This document shows positions 17,120 through 26,165 of a stretch of DNA of 64,000 bases, piece by piece. Every line of letters begins with the position of its first letter. Position 1 is the first letter of the stretch. The notes under the pieces are model-generated. The model made no database searches and was not told where the DNA came from. It saw nothing but the letters and a program-made list of their open reading frames with translations. Origin of the DNA: Robiginitalea sp. SC105 (lineage in GTDB: Bacteria; Bacteroidota; Bacteroidia; Flavobacteriales; Flavobacteriaceae); assembly GCF_014243345.1 (NCBI RefSeq), contig NZ_JACLZF010000001.1, positions 2,000,541 through 2,064,540 of the forward strand. Direction: 5' to 3'. A program made the position numbers and the translations under genes.

Positions 17120-17150
17120 TTTGGGATTGCCAAAACTCTTCGTATATTTG
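17120..17150 (+). promoter_or_regulatory. Promoter of the L34 gene
   Basis: TTTG at 17120-17123, exactly 19 bases, TATATTTG at 17143-17150. This fits the Bacteroidota consensus with no mismatch. A leader of about 50 bases precedes the ATG. Confidence 0.77.
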
Positions 17151-17206
17151 CGCCCAGATTTTCAAGAGGCTCCGGGCCCATATCCACAAGCGGAAAAAAA
17201 TTCAAA

Positions 17207-17365
17207 ATGAAAAGAACATTTCAGCCTTCTAAGCGCAAAAGAAGAAACAAACACGGCTTTCGCGAGCGAATGGCATCTGCCAACGGTCGCAAGGTGCTGG
17301 CCCGCAGAAGATCCAAAGGACGTAAGAAACTGAGCGTATCCTCTGAGCCACGGCACAAAAAATAA
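17207..17365 (+). CDS. rpmH: 50S ribosomal protein L34
   Basis: 52 residues, strongly basic. It begins [22 protein letters not shown], the universal L34 signature, and continues with a normal [13 protein letters not shown] segment. In many bacteria this gene lies beside rnpA and dnaA; here it stands alone between a DUF6263 gene and carB. It has its own perfect promoter and a strong terminator at 17391-17423. Confidence 0.96.
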   Translation: MKRTFQPSKRKRRNKHGFRERMASANGRKVLARRRSKGRKKLSVSSEPRHKK

Positions 17366-17390
17366 TGGTTTATCCAATCATAAAATCTGA

Positions 17391-17423
17391 AGGTGTTACT
17401 TTTGAAAGTAACACCTTTTTTTT
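17391..17423 (+). terminator. Rho-independent terminator after L34
   Basis: AGGTGTTACTT, short loop, AAGTAACACCT, followed by eight or nine T. The stem is at least 11 bases, perfect. It ends 31 bases before the carB ATG. Confidence 0.85.
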
Positions 17424-17454
17424 ATCCTTTAACTGCTAAACAAAGAATGACCCC

Positions 17455-20307
17455 ATGCCGAAAAGAAAAGACCTGAAATCCATCCTGATCATTGGTTCCG
17501 GCCCTATTATTATCGGACAGGCCTGTGAGTTTGACTATTCCGGTTCCCAGGCGCTCAGGTCGCTGCGTGAGGATGGCATCGAGACCGTCCTGATCAACAG
17601 CAACCCCGCCACGATTATGACGGACCCCTCCATGGCCGACCACGTTTACCTGTTGCCGCTGACCACCAAATCCATCCTGGAGGTACTGCGCAAACACCCG
17701 GAAATCGACGCTGTATTGCCCACCATGGGAGGGCAGACGGCCCTGAACCTTTGTATCGAAGCCGGGGACAAGGGGATATGGGAGGATTTCGGGATCAAGA
17801 TCATCGGGGTGGATATCGATGCGATCAACATCACCGAGGACCGGGAAAAGTTCCGCGACCTGATGTCCCGGATCGGTATCCCGATGGCACCCCAGGCCAC
17901 CGCGACCTCCTTCCTGCAGGGAAAGGAAATTGCACAGAAATTCGGATTTCCCCTGGTTATCCGGGCCAGCTACACGCTGGGGGGTGCCGGGGCGTCCATC
18001 GTATACAAACCGGAGGATTTTGACGAAATGCTGAGCCGTGGCCTGGAGATTTCCCCTATCCACGAGGTGATGATCGACAAGGCGATGATGGGGTGGAAGG
18101 AATACGAGCTGGAGTTGCTCCGGGACAAGAACGACAACGTGGTGATCATCTGTACGATCGAAAACATGGACCCCATGGGGATCCATACGGGGGATTCCAT
18201 CACCGTGGCCCCGGCCATGACCCTTTCGGACCGGACCTTCCAGCGGATGCGGGACATGGCGATCCACATGATGCGGAGCATCGGTGATTTCGCCGGTGGG
18301 TGCAACGTGCAGTTTGCGGTGAGCCCGGACGAGAAGGAGGATATCATCGCGATTGAAATCAACCCCCGGGTGTCCCGTTCCTCGGCCCTGGCTTCCAAGG
18401 CCACCGGGTATCCGATTGCCAAAGTGGCGGCCAAACTCGCGATCGGTTACCACCTGGACGAGCTCGAAAACCAGATCACCAAATCTACCTCGGCCCTGTT
18501 CGAGCCTACCCTGGACTACGTGATTGTAAAGATCCCGCGCTGGAATTTCGATAAATTCGAAGGGGCCGACCGCACCCTGGGACTGCAGATGAAGGCCGTG
18601 GGCGAGGTGATGGGGATTGGCCGCTCCTTCCAGGAGGCCCTCCACAAGGCCACCCAGTCCCTTGAAATCAAACGCAACGGCCTGGGTGCCGACGGCAAGG
18701 GGTATACGGACTACGACAAGATCATCGACAAGCTCACCCACGCGAGCTGGGACCGGGTCTTTGTCATCTACGATGCGATCCAGCTGGGGATCCCGCTGAG
18801 CCGCATCCACGAGATTACCAAGATCGACATGTGGTACCTCAAGCAATATGAGGAGCTCTACCAACTGGAGAAGGAAATTAGCAAATACACCGTGGAGACC
18901 CTGCCCAAGGCGCTGCTACTCGAGGCCAAGCAAAAGGGCTTCGCGGACCGGCAGATCGCCCACATGCTCGAATGCTGGGAGAGCGAGGTGCATTCCAAGC
19001 GGATGGCACTCGGCATTAAACGGGTCTATAAGCTGGTGGATACCTGCGCAGCCGAATTCAAGGCAGTAACCCCGTACTATTACTCCACCTTCGAGGAGGA
19101 GATTCAAACCCCGGACGGCGACCGGTACGTGGCCAATGACAGCCAGGTGACCGACCGCAGGAAAATCGTGGTGCTCGGTTCCGGGCCCAACCGGATCGGG
19201 CAGGGGATCGAATTCGACTACTGCTGTGTGCACGGAGTCCTGGCTGCGGCCGAATGCGATTACGAAACCATCATGATCAACTGCAACCCGGAAACCGTTT
19301 CCACCGATTTTGACACGGCGGATAAACTGTATTTCGAACCCGTGTTCTGGGAGCACATCTACGATATCATCCTGCACGAAAAACCGGAAGGGGTCATCGT
19401 GCAGCTCGGTGGGCAAACGGCCCTGAAGCTTGCGGAAAAGCTGGACAAATACGGCATCCGCATCATGGGGACGAGCTTTTCCTCCCTGGACCTGGCGGAG
19501 GACCGCGGCAGTTTCTCGCGGTTGCTGCAGGAAAATGATATCCCCTATCCGCAATTCGGGGTGGCCGAGAGCGCCGACGAGGCACTGGCCCTTGCCGATG
19601 AGCTGAACTTTCCCCTACTGGTACGCCCTTCGTACGTGCTGGGGGGGCAGGGGATGAAGATCGTCATCAATAAGGAGGAGCTGGAATCCCACGTGGTGGA
19701 CCTGCTCCGGAAAATCCCCAACAACAAGCTCCTGCTGGACCACTACCTGGACGGGGCCATCGAGGCAGAGGCAGACGCCATTTGCGACGGGGAGGACGTG
19801 TACATCATCGGCATCATGGAGCATATTGAACCCTGCGGCATCCACTCGGGGGATTCCAACGCCACCCTGCCGCCTTTCAACCTGGGCGAATTCGTCCTGC
19901 AGCAGATCAAGGACCATACCCGGAAGATCGCCCTGGCGCTCAACACGGTGGGTCTGATCAACATCCAGTTTGCCATCAAGGACGACAAGGTGTACATCAT
20001 TGAAGCAAACCCACGGGCTTCCCGTACGGTGCCCTTTATCGCGAAAGCCTATGGGGAACCCTACGTGAATTACGCCACCAAGGTGATGCTGGGGCACAAC
20101 AAGATCAAGGACTTTACCTTCAACCCGAAACTGGAAGGGTTTGCCATCAAGCAGCCCGTTTTCAGTTTCAACAAATTCCCGAACGTCAACAAAAACCTGG
20201 GGCCGGAGATGAAGAGCACAGGCGAGAGCATCCTCTTTATCGACAGCCTCAAGGACGATGAGTTCTACAACCTGTATTCCCGCCGGACCATGTACCTGAG
20301 CAAATAG
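17455..20307 (+). CDS. carB: Carbamoyl-phosphate synthase large subunit, short form
   Basis: 950 residues. It makes carbamoyl phosphate for arginine and pyrimidine synthesis with the glutaminase CarA. Two homologous ATP-grasp halves are seen: the first from SGPIIIGQACEFDYSG (about residue 15), the second from GSGPNRIGQGIEFDYC (near 580). Each has its GPxMKxxGE-type segment (GLQMKAVGEVMGIG; GPEMKSTGESI near 920). Enteric CarB is about 1,070 residues; here the C-terminal MGS-like allosteric domain is absent and replaced by a tail of about 27 residues. The start at 17455 gives the expected MPKRKDLKSILIIGSG N-terminus. carA is not in the window. Confidence 0.95.
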   Translation: MPKRKDLKSILIIGSGPIIIGQACEFDYSGSQALRSLREDGIETVLINSNPATIMTDPSMADHVYLLPLTTKSILEVLRKHPEIDAVLPTMGGQTALNLCIEAGDKGIWEDFGIKIIGVDIDAINITEDREKFRDLMSRIGIPMAPQATATSFLQGKEIAQKFGFPLVIRASYTLGGAGASIVYKPEDFDEMLSRGLEISPIHEVMIDKAMMGWKEYELELLRDKNDNVVIICTIENMDPMGIHTGDSITVAPAMTLSDRTFQRMRDMAIHMMRSIGDFAGGCNVQFAVSPDEKEDIIAIEINPRVSRSSALASKATGYPIAKVAAKLAIGYHLDELENQITKSTSALFEPTLDYVIVKIPRWNFDKFEGADRTLGLQMKAVGEVMGIGRSFQEALHKATQSLEIKRNGLGADGKGYTDYDKIIDKLTHASWDRVFVIYDAIQLGIPLSRIHEITKIDMWYLKQYEELYQLEKEISKYTVETLPKALLLEAKQKGFADRQIAHMLECWESEVHSKRMALGIKRVYKLVDTCAAEFKAVTPYYYSTFEEEIQTPDGDRYVANDSQVTDRRKIVVLGSGPNRIGQGIEFDYCCVHGVLAAAECDYETIMINCNPETVSTDFDTADKLYFEPVFWEHIYDIILHEKPEGVIVQLGGQTALKLAEKLDKYGIRIMGTSFSSLDLAEDRGSFSRLLQENDIPYPQFGVAESADEALALADELNFPLLVRPSYVLGGQGMKIVINKEELESHVVDLLRKIPNNKLLLDHYLDGAIEAEADAICDGEDVYIIGIMEHIEPCGIHSGDSNATLPPFNLGEFVLQQIKDHTRKIALALNTVGLINIQFAIKDDKVYIIEANPRASRTVPFIAKAYGEPYVNYATKVMLGHNKIKDFTFNPKLEGFAIKQPVFSFNKFPNVNKNLGPEMKSTGESILFIDSLKDDEFYNLYSRRTMYLSK

Positions 20308-20395
20308 GCGGCCGGCTTACGGAACATTGCGCCTAAGCGAGATCTGGCAATCAGCCGGGACTTGGATTTAGGGGCACCTGGGGAACAGGGGGGTA

Positions 20396-20989
20396 TCAAA
20401 TGGTTTTCCTGGGCCTGCGGTAGGCGTAGTAGGCCAGGACGGCCTCCAGGGCTTCCCGTATGGCCTCGCGGATGGGCAGGTGCCGGCCGGCGAGCTTTTC
20501 ATCTATGGCCAGCAACTGGAAATAGTAATCCCGGGTAAGGGGCACGGCCCCTCCCGACCGGATGTGTTCCGTGGCCCGGGTTACTTCCAGTGGTTTTTCC
20601 TCCTTGATGGTCCGGCAGGTCGCAAGCCTCGGGTTCCCCAACTTGTCCAGCACGGCCGAAAACCCAAAAATCCGGCAGATCAGCCCACGGTTGCCGTAGG
20701 CGTTGCAAAAACCGCCTGCCCCGGGTTTGAGGAAGGGTGCAAAGGCAGGGCAAAGACCATCTGTTTCTTCCTTCAACTTGTCGTACCAGGCCTGGGCCTC
20801 ATTGGCCTTAAACAAATGGTAGGCGAGCGGCAGGAATTCAAGGGGCGTGGCAAATATGTCCGGTTTCCGGCAGCACTTGCCACAGCCGGAAAGGCAGGAG
20901 AGGTTTGTAGCTTGCTGAAAGGTGGCTACTTCCTTTTCCAGTTGGCGGAACACCCGTTCCACCGCCCGGACTTTATGGTACAGGATCAA
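20396..20989 (-). CDS. YkgJ-type cysteine-cluster protein
   Basis: 197 residues of the zinc/iron-chelating cysteine-cluster family. The cysteines lie in CLSGCGKCCRKPD (about 34-42), DGLCPAF, FCNAYGNRGLICRIFGF and ATCRTI, which together could bind a metal ion or Fe-S cluster. No signal peptide, so cytoplasmic. The role of the family is not established. It stands between carB and the YceI cluster and shares an operon with neither. The 88-base gap 20308-20395 after carB shows no clear signal. Confidence 0.78.
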   Translation of the reverse strand: MILYHKVRAVERVFRQLEKEVATFQQATNLSCLSGCGKCCRKPDIFATPLEFLPLAYHLFKANEAQAWYDKLKEETDGLCPAFAPFLKPGAGGFCNAYGNRGLICRIFGFSAVLDKLGNPRLATCRTIKEEKPLEVTRATEHIRSGGAVPLTRDYYFQLLAIDEKLAGRHLPIREAIREALEAVLAYYAYRRPRKTI

Positions 20990-21067
20990 TCGTCATTTAA
21001 AAGCAGGCGCAAAGATACACCGCGTGCTGCCACTCCCGACAAAGGGGTGAAAATATTATTCCCCTGC

Positions 21068-21619
21068 TTATTTACCGGTAGCTTCCAGGGCCAGGTCCAC
21101 ATAAACCTGGACCTCCTCGGCAATCTTTTTGAAGACGATGGTCGGTATATCAATCCCATGGTCCTCCGTACGAACGGTAAAGTTGGCTCCGACCAGCCAC
21201 CGGTCTCCCTGGCGGGTAACTTCGGCCTCCGTTTCCACCTCCCGGGGAATTCCGTGAATGGTCAGGGTGCCGCTTACCGGCAAGTGTCGGGTTTCTCCGG
21301 GATCAAGCCCGGAGATCCCCTGAATCCTGCCGCTAAAGGTCGCTTTGGGGTACCTGTGGGATTCCATATAGTTTTCATTGAAGTGCTCCTGCATCAGTTT
21401 GCGCCGGAACTGGAACTCAGACACCAGCATCACCACCGCGAACCCTTCATCTGCAGGACTCAGAATGGCATTCACCTGATGGTTGGTGGCATCGATATCC
21501 TCCAGGGGGGTGGAGGCATTGATGCGCACTTCACCCTTCCGGGTAATCCACCGGTCCTGTGCCCGGGCCTGGCAGGCGAGGAAAAAACAACAGGCCAGCA
21601 AAAAGTAACTACGACTCAT
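21068..21619 (-). CDS. YceI family secreted protein
   Basis: 183 residues with a signal peptide (MSRSYFLLACCFFLACQARAQ), then a YceI-type lipocalin-like beta-barrel: RKGEVRINASTPLEDIDATNHQ at the N-terminus, the SHRYPKATFSGRI strand in the middle and LTIHGIPREV near 130. The family binds isoprenoid-like hydrophobic ligands in the periplasm. I start at ATG 21619, which overlaps the upstream cytochrome-like gene by 4 bases (ATGA); the longer frame starts at GTG. Together with the haem lipoprotein and the divergent DUF5777 barrel it forms a set often seen in Bacteroidota. Confidence 0.87.
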   Translation of the reverse strand: MSRSYFLLACCFFLACQARAQDRWITRKGEVRINASTPLEDIDATNHQVNAILSPADEGFAVVMLVSEFQFRRKLMQEHFNENYMESHRYPKATFSGRIQGISGLDPGETRHLPVSGTLTIHGIPREVETEAEVTRQGDRWLVGANFTVRTEDHGIDIPTIVFKKIAEEVQVYVDLALEATGK

Positions 21620-22014
21620 TCCGGGAAGCCTTGGTTGACCCACTCTTCGATCAGGTCGCGGGTGGATTGTGGAAGGCGGCCCGTGGGCGGCATGGGGTCG
21701 GAGGTGCTGTTGATCCGCCCGAGCAGACCCCGGTTCTCGACGGCACTGCGTACCTGCTCCAGGGTAAGAAGCGACATGGGGGCGTTTTGGGTGGGTGGAT
21801 CACCATGACATGTGGTACAATTGGAACTTATGATGGGAGCGATATCTGCCTGATAGGATACGGCTGAGGGCTCCGGGGTATCCGGGTCGGTATCCGGCCC
21901 GCTGTCGGGGTTGTTGGTGGGGGGGTCGTTCAAGGGATCGGAATCCCCGCCTTTGGAACAGGCCAGTGATGTGGCCAGCAGCATGGCAAGGGACAAATAG
22001 ATCAGCTTTTTCAT
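21616..22014 (-). CDS. Mono-haem c-type cytochrome-like lipoprotein
   Basis: 132 residues. Signal peptide with lipobox (LA, Cys19), an Asp/Pro-rich linker (about 21-50), then a cytochrome c-like domain with CTTCH at 66-70 for covalent haem and a likely axial Met in DPMPPTGRLP near 108. The ending RDLIEEWVNQGFPE matches the last helix of planctomycete-type cytochrome c domains. It would sit on the periplasmic side of a membrane and carry electrons; its partner is unknown. Coupled to the YceI gene downstream (ATGA overlap). Confidence 0.85.
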   Translation of the reverse strand: MKKLIYLSLAMLLATSLACSKGGDSDPLNDPPTNNPDSGPDTDPDTPEPSAVSYQADIAPIISSNCTTCHGDPPTQNAPMSLLTLEQVRSAVENRGLLGRINSTSDPMPPTGRLPQSTRDLIEEWVNQGFPE

Positions 22015-22235
22015 AGTTTGTTTTTTTAGGTTAGGAATAAAGATTCACCTAATGGACTGGAAGCCAATAGCGTGCCTTCCTTTAATAGATGTAGAAATTC
22101 CGGCAGGGTTGCTTTGCGTACCATAGAATTGGAAGGTTCAATTGGGGTGGACAAAAAATTAATTTACTAAGTTTAAAGAAAAAAGCCCCTGGTAATTCTC
22201 GGCCATCGGGCATAACCTAACCAATTTCAACAGCT
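22015..22235. other. Divergent intergenic region between the cytochrome and DUF5777 genes
   Basis: 221 bases with low G+C. TTAGGTTAGG at 22026-22035, near the cytochrome gene start, and TAACCTAACC at 22213-22222, near the DUF5777 start, are near-inverted copies of each other and might be paired operator sites. I see no good TAnnTTTG box on either strand, so the cluster may depend on another sigma factor or an activator. Confidence 0.35.
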
Positions 22236-23096
22236 ATGAAAAAGTTATTTGTAACAGCCTGCCTGGCCCTGTTTTTGCCCGGCTGCCTGCTCGGTCAGGA
22301 AGACCTCCTGGCCTCCATCGACAAGTCCGATTCAACGCGAATAGAGGATGCCGCCTTCAAGGGCCTCAAAATAGTCAACTTCGAATCCACCAAGTTATTG
22401 TCAAAGCGGGAATTCTATTTTATCGTTTCCCACCGATTCGGGAGTATCAGTAACGGATTCGATGATTTCTTCGGCCTTGATTTCGCCAATACCCGCCTTC
22501 ATTTTTTATATGGGATATCCGATGGTTTCAATATCTCCGTATCCCGGAGCTCTTTCAACAAAACCTACGATCTGTCCTTGAAATACAGGCTGATACAACA
22601 GGATTTGAACATGCCCGTAACCATTGTGGGATACAGTCAGATGGCGATCAATACCCAGCTGGACGAAGACCTGCTCACCATTCCCGTGGATTTCGGGGAT
22701 CGGCTTTCCTTTACGCAACAGGTTCTTATTTCCCGCAAATTCAACGACCGGCTGTCGCTGGAATTGATGCCGACTTATTTCCATGAAGGCTACGTGGACT
22801 ACCTGCCGCAGGATAATTCCCAATGGGCGCTGGGGATTGGAGGAAGGTATAAGCTGGGCAAACGCTGGAGCCTGAACGTCGATTACGGCTGGCACCTGAA
22901 CCGGGCGGATGGATCGCCCTTCCGCAACCCCTTGTCCATTGGGGTGGATATCGAAACAGGCGGTCACGTTTTCCAGCTGCATTTCACCAATGCGCAACCT
23001 ACTTTCGAAAGCGGGTTCCTTGGCAATGCCGTGGGAGACTGGTCGGACGGCATCATCTATTTCGGTTTCAACCTGAGCCGCGTATTTAATTTCTAA
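22236..23096 (+). CDS. DUF5777 family outer-membrane beta-barrel protein
   Basis: 286 residues with a signal peptide (MKKLFVTACLALFLPGCLLGQ). The C-terminal two thirds alternate hydrophobic and polar residues, with turns typical of a small outer-membrane barrel (FYFIVSHRFGSIS near residue 68, RLHFLYGISDGFNISVSRSS, RWSLNVDYGWHLN). The last residue is Phe (LSRVFNF), as in many BAM substrates. This fits DUF5777, commonly found next to YceI and cytochrome genes. A role in transport or as an envelope partner of that cluster is plausible but unproven. Confidence 0.8.
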   Translation: MKKLFVTACLALFLPGCLLGQEDLLASIDKSDSTRIEDAAFKGLKIVNFESTKLLSKREFYFIVSHRFGSISNGFDDFFGLDFANTRLHFLYGISDGFNISVSRSSFNKTYDLSLKYRLIQQDLNMPVTIVGYSQMAINTQLDEDLLTIPVDFGDRLSFTQQVLISRKFNDRLSLELMPTYFHEGYVDYLPQDNSQWALGIGGRYKLGKRWSLNVDYGWHLNRADGSPFRNPLSIGVDIETGGHVFQLHFTNAQPTFESGFLGNAVGDWSDGIIYFGFNLSRVFNF

Positions 23097-23110
23097 AGCG
23101 ACCGCTTTAG
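23093..23110. terminator. Symmetric hairpin spanning two convergent stop codons
   Basis: CTAAAGCG, two bases, CGCTTTAG. The left arm contains the DUF5777 stop and the right arm the gnd stop. There is no long T run on either side, so termination in both directions is likely but not certain. Confidence 0.5.
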
Positions 23111-24522
23111 CTTTCCCAATCCGTGTGGAAGGTGCCTTCCCGGTCGGTTCGCTGGTAGGTATGGGAGCCGAAAAAATCCCGTTGGGCCTGCACCAGGTTC
23201 ATCGGCAGCCTGCCCGTGGTATACGAATCAAAATAGGAGAGGGCGCTCGAGAGGCCGGGCAGCGGGATCCCTGAAGCTACCCCCAGGGCAACCACGTTCC
23301 GTGCAGGCGCCACCGTTTCCCGCAGGGGGCTCCTGAAAGTTTGCGAGAAAACCAGGTTGACCAGGGAAGGCTCCTGCTCATAGGCCATTGAAATGGCTTC
23401 CAGCAGGGCTGCGCGGATGATGCATCCCGCCCGCCAGATCCGGGCCACTGTGGCCAGCTCCAGTTCGTAGCCGTAGGTTTCGGAGGCTTCGGCCAGTTGG
23501 TGCAGCCCTTGGGCATAGGTGAGCAGGAAACCAAAATAGAGGGCGGCTTCACAATCACGCACCAGGGTCTCCCTGTCGGGGGCCTTGCCGGCGGGCCGGT
23601 CAAACAGCCCGTCTGCCCGCAGGCGGTCGGCCTTAAAGGCTGAGATTGCCCGCATGCTGACGGCAATGTCGATAGTGGGCACGGGGATGCCCAGGTCCAT
23701 GGCGTTCTGGGAGGTCCATTTGCCCGTACCTTTCTGTTTGCCCTGGTCCAGGATTTTATCTATCAGGTCGCCCGAATCCAGGTCGTCTTTCTTCCCGAGG
23801 ATTTCCGAAGTGATTTCCACCAGGAAGGATTGGAGGCGGCCCTGGTTCCAGCGGGCGAAAACCTCCCGGATCTCCGCATTGCCCAGGCCCCCGGCCCGCC
23901 TCAGCAGATCGTATACCTCCGCGGTGAGCTGCATCAGGCCGTATTCGATGCCATTGTGCACCATCTTGACGTAGTTTCCGGCGGATTTCGGCCCCAGGTA
24001 GGCCACACAGGGGGTACCCTCGAATTGGGCAGCCACGGCTTCAAAGATGGGACGGACTTCCCCATAGGCTTCCCGGTCGCCGCCGGGCATGAGGCTGGGC
24101 CCCTTCCGCGCCCCTTCGGCCCCCCCGGAGACCCCGGCCCCGAAGAAGTGGATTTTCTTTTCCTTCAGGTAGGCCTCCCGCCGGTCCGTATCCCTGAAAA
24201 ACGAATTCCCGCCATCGATGATCAGGTCCCCTTCGGATACCAGGGGCAACAAATCCTCGATGACGGAATCTACAATAGGCCCCGCGGGGACGAGCAGCAT
24301 AATTTTCCGGGGGGTTGCCAGGCCGTGTACGAATTCCTCCAGCGACCCGGTGGCGTTTACCTTTTCCAGGTCACCCCCTTCTTCTTTCAGCGCTTCCACC
24401 TGCCCGGGATCGAGGTCATATCCCAGGGCGGAGAAGCCGTTATCGGCCACGTTGAGGATGAAATTCCGGCCCATGACCCCAAGGCCGATTAAACCAAATT
24501 CGTATTGTTTGGATGCTTGCAT
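23107..24522 (-). CDS. gnd: 6-phosphogluconate dehydrogenase (decarboxylating)
   Basis: 471 residues, the standard length of the long-chain enzyme. It oxidises 6-phosphogluconate to ribulose 5-phosphate, CO2 and NADPH. The Rossmann loop GLGVMGRNFILNVADNG lies near residue 12. GVSGGAEGARKGPSLMPGG near 130, KMVHNGIEYGLMQ near 185 (the catalytic Lys) and a C-terminal TYQRTDREGTFHTDW segment are all intact. It is divergent from zwf-pgl, so all three oxidative pentose phosphate enzymes cluster here. Confidence 0.96.
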   Translation of the reverse strand: MQASKQYEFGLIGLGVMGRNFILNVADNGFSALGYDLDPGQVEALKEEGGDLEKVNATGSLEEFVHGLATPRKIMLLVPAGPIVDSVIEDLLPLVSEGDLIIDGGNSFFRDTDRREAYLKEKKIHFFGAGVSGGAEGARKGPSLMPGGDREAYGEVRPIFEAVAAQFEGTPCVAYLGPKSAGNYVKMVHNGIEYGLMQLTAEVYDLLRRAGGLGNAEIREVFARWNQGRLQSFLVEITSEILGKKDDLDSGDLIDKILDQGKQKGTGKWTSQNAMDLGIPVPTIDIAVSMRAISAFKADRLRADGLFDRPAGKAPDRETLVRDCEAALYFGFLLTYAQGLHQLAEASETYGYELELATVARIWRAGCIIRAALLEAISMAYEQEPSLVNLVFSQTFRSPLRETVAPARNVVALGVASGIPLPGLSSALSYFDSYTTGRLPMNLVQAQRDFFGSHTYQRTDREGTFHTDWES

Positions 24523-24632
24523 AGTGGATGTCCTTAAATCTGAAGGCGGGAAAGGAGGAAGTCTTTTCCGCGCCCGATTTTCGACGTATATTCGTCTTTT
24601 ACCTCAAAAATAGGGCAAATAATCTACATACC

Positions 24633-26156
24633 ATGAATGGCATAAACGGACAACTCCTGATCATTTTCGGGGCTTCTGGAGACCTCACCGAGCGCAAGCT
24701 CATCCCCTCGCTGATGAACCTGTACCAGGGGGGGCACCTGCCGGAGTCCTTTGCGGTCCTAGGGGTGAGCCGTAGCGATATGGACGATGCGGATTTCCGG
24801 AAAAAAGTGGCGCTCGAAAACCCGCATATTCCGGAGACAGTGGGCAATTTCGGGGACCGTAAGGAATTTGCCAAACGGTTGTTCTACCACGACCTGGAGA
24901 GTTACACCGAGTCCTACGAGGGGCTGAAGCAGCGGATTGATGCGCTGGATGAGGAACAGGGTACCCAGGGGAATTTCATGTTCTACCTCTCCGTGCCGCC
25001 GCGGATTTACGAGACGATTGCCTCCAAACTGGATGATCAGGGATTGTCCTCCGAGGAAGGGGGAACCCGCCGGCTGATCGTGGAGAAGCCCTTTGGTTAC
25101 GACCTGGAAAGTGCCCGCGAACTAAACACCGGGCTGCAGCGCTACTTCAGGGAGTCGCAGATTTTCCGCATCGACCACTACCTGGGTAAGGAAACCGTTC
25201 AAAACCTCCTGGTTACCCGGTTTTCCAACAGTATCTTCGAGCCGCTCTGGAACCGCAACTACATCCGCCATGTGGAAATCACCAACGCGGAGAGCGTTGG
25301 GGTCGGCAAGCGCGGGGGGTATTACGACTCGGCCGGCGCCCTGAGGGATATGTTCCAGAACCATTTGCTGCAGATCATCTCCCTGGTGGTCATGGAACCG
25401 CCCATCGGGCCGGACGCAGAGGAAATACGGAATGAAAAGGTAAAGGCCCTCAAGTCGCTGCGGATCATGCGCGACCCGGAAACCCTCTACAAGCACACCA
25501 TCCGGGGTCAGTATATGGCCGGGGAAATCGATGGGAAAGCCGTCCCGGGCTACCGGGAGGAGGAGGGGGTGGACCCGGAATCGACTACGGAAACCTATGC
25601 CGCCCTGAAGTTTTACGTGGACAACTGGCGATGGGCAGAGGTCCCGTTTTACGTGCGTACCGCCAAGCGGATGCCTACCAAGGTGACCGAGGTGGTCATC
25701 CACTTTAAATCGCCCCACCACCAGATATTCCGGGACATCGGCATGGACAGCAAGGACAACAAACTGATTATCCGGATCCAGCCCAACGAGGGGATCCTGA
25801 TCAAGTTCGGAGTGAAGGTCCCGGGACAGGGGTTCCAGGTGGAGCGTGCCAACCTGGATTTCTATTATTCCGACATGACGGATGCCAACATCATGGCCGC
25901 CTATGAGCGCCTGCTGCTGGACGCCATGCAGGGGGACGCCACTCTCTATGCGCGTGCCGATGAGGTGGAGGCGGCCTGGGAATTCGTGGACCCGATCCTG
26001 ACCTATTGGGAACAATCGGAGGATGTGGTTACCTACGGGTATTCCGCCGGGGTCTGGGGCCCGAGGAATGCCGACGACCTGATCGAGGGGGCCTACGGCT
26101 GGAGGAACCCGGGCACCCACCTGACGGATGACCCCGGCTTTTGTGTGATAACTTAA
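24633..26156 (+). CDS. zwf: Glucose-6-phosphate 1-dehydrogenase
   Basis: 507 residues. It oxidises glucose 6-phosphate to 6-phosphogluconolactone. The NADP-binding loop is IFGASGDLTERK near residue 9, the catalytic signature RIDHYLGKE lies near 180, and EKPFGYDLESA near 150 is the substrate region. I start at ATG 24633 because this gives the family N-terminus; the longer frame from 24528 has no homologous sequence. A TATATTCG box at 24587-24594 (one mismatch to TAnnTTTG) could be its promoter. pgl follows 9 bases later. Confidence 0.95.
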   Translation: MNGINGQLLIIFGASGDLTERKLIPSLMNLYQGGHLPESFAVLGVSRSDMDDADFRKKVALENPHIPETVGNFGDRKEFAKRLFYHDLESYTESYEGLKQRIDALDEEQGTQGNFMFYLSVPPRIYETIASKLDDQGLSSEEGGTRRLIVEKPFGYDLESARELNTGLQRYFRESQIFRIDHYLGKETVQNLLVTRFSNSIFEPLWNRNYIRHVEITNAESVGVGKRGGYYDSAGALRDMFQNHLLQIISLVVMEPPIGPDAEEIRNEKVKALKSLRIMRDPETLYKHTIRGQYMAGEIDGKAVPGYREEEGVDPESTTETYAALKFYVDNWRWAEVPFYVRTAKRMPTKVTEVVIHFKSPHHQIFRDIGMDSKDNKLIIRIQPNEGILIKFGVKVPGQGFQVERANLDFYYSDMTDANIMAAYERLLLDAMQGDATLYARADEVEAAWEFVDPILTYWEQSEDVVTYGYSAGVWGPRNADDLIEGAYGWRNPGTHLTDDPGFCVIT

Positions 26157-26165
26157 CTGAAGACT

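Noticed and set aside
17422..18864. 480-codon open frame on the minus strand
   Set aside because: Antisense to carB; no recognisable domain, and carB is plainly the coding strand.
22026..22222. Telomere-like TTAGG repeats
   Set aside because: Only one short copy on each side; chance or a paired operator is far more likely.
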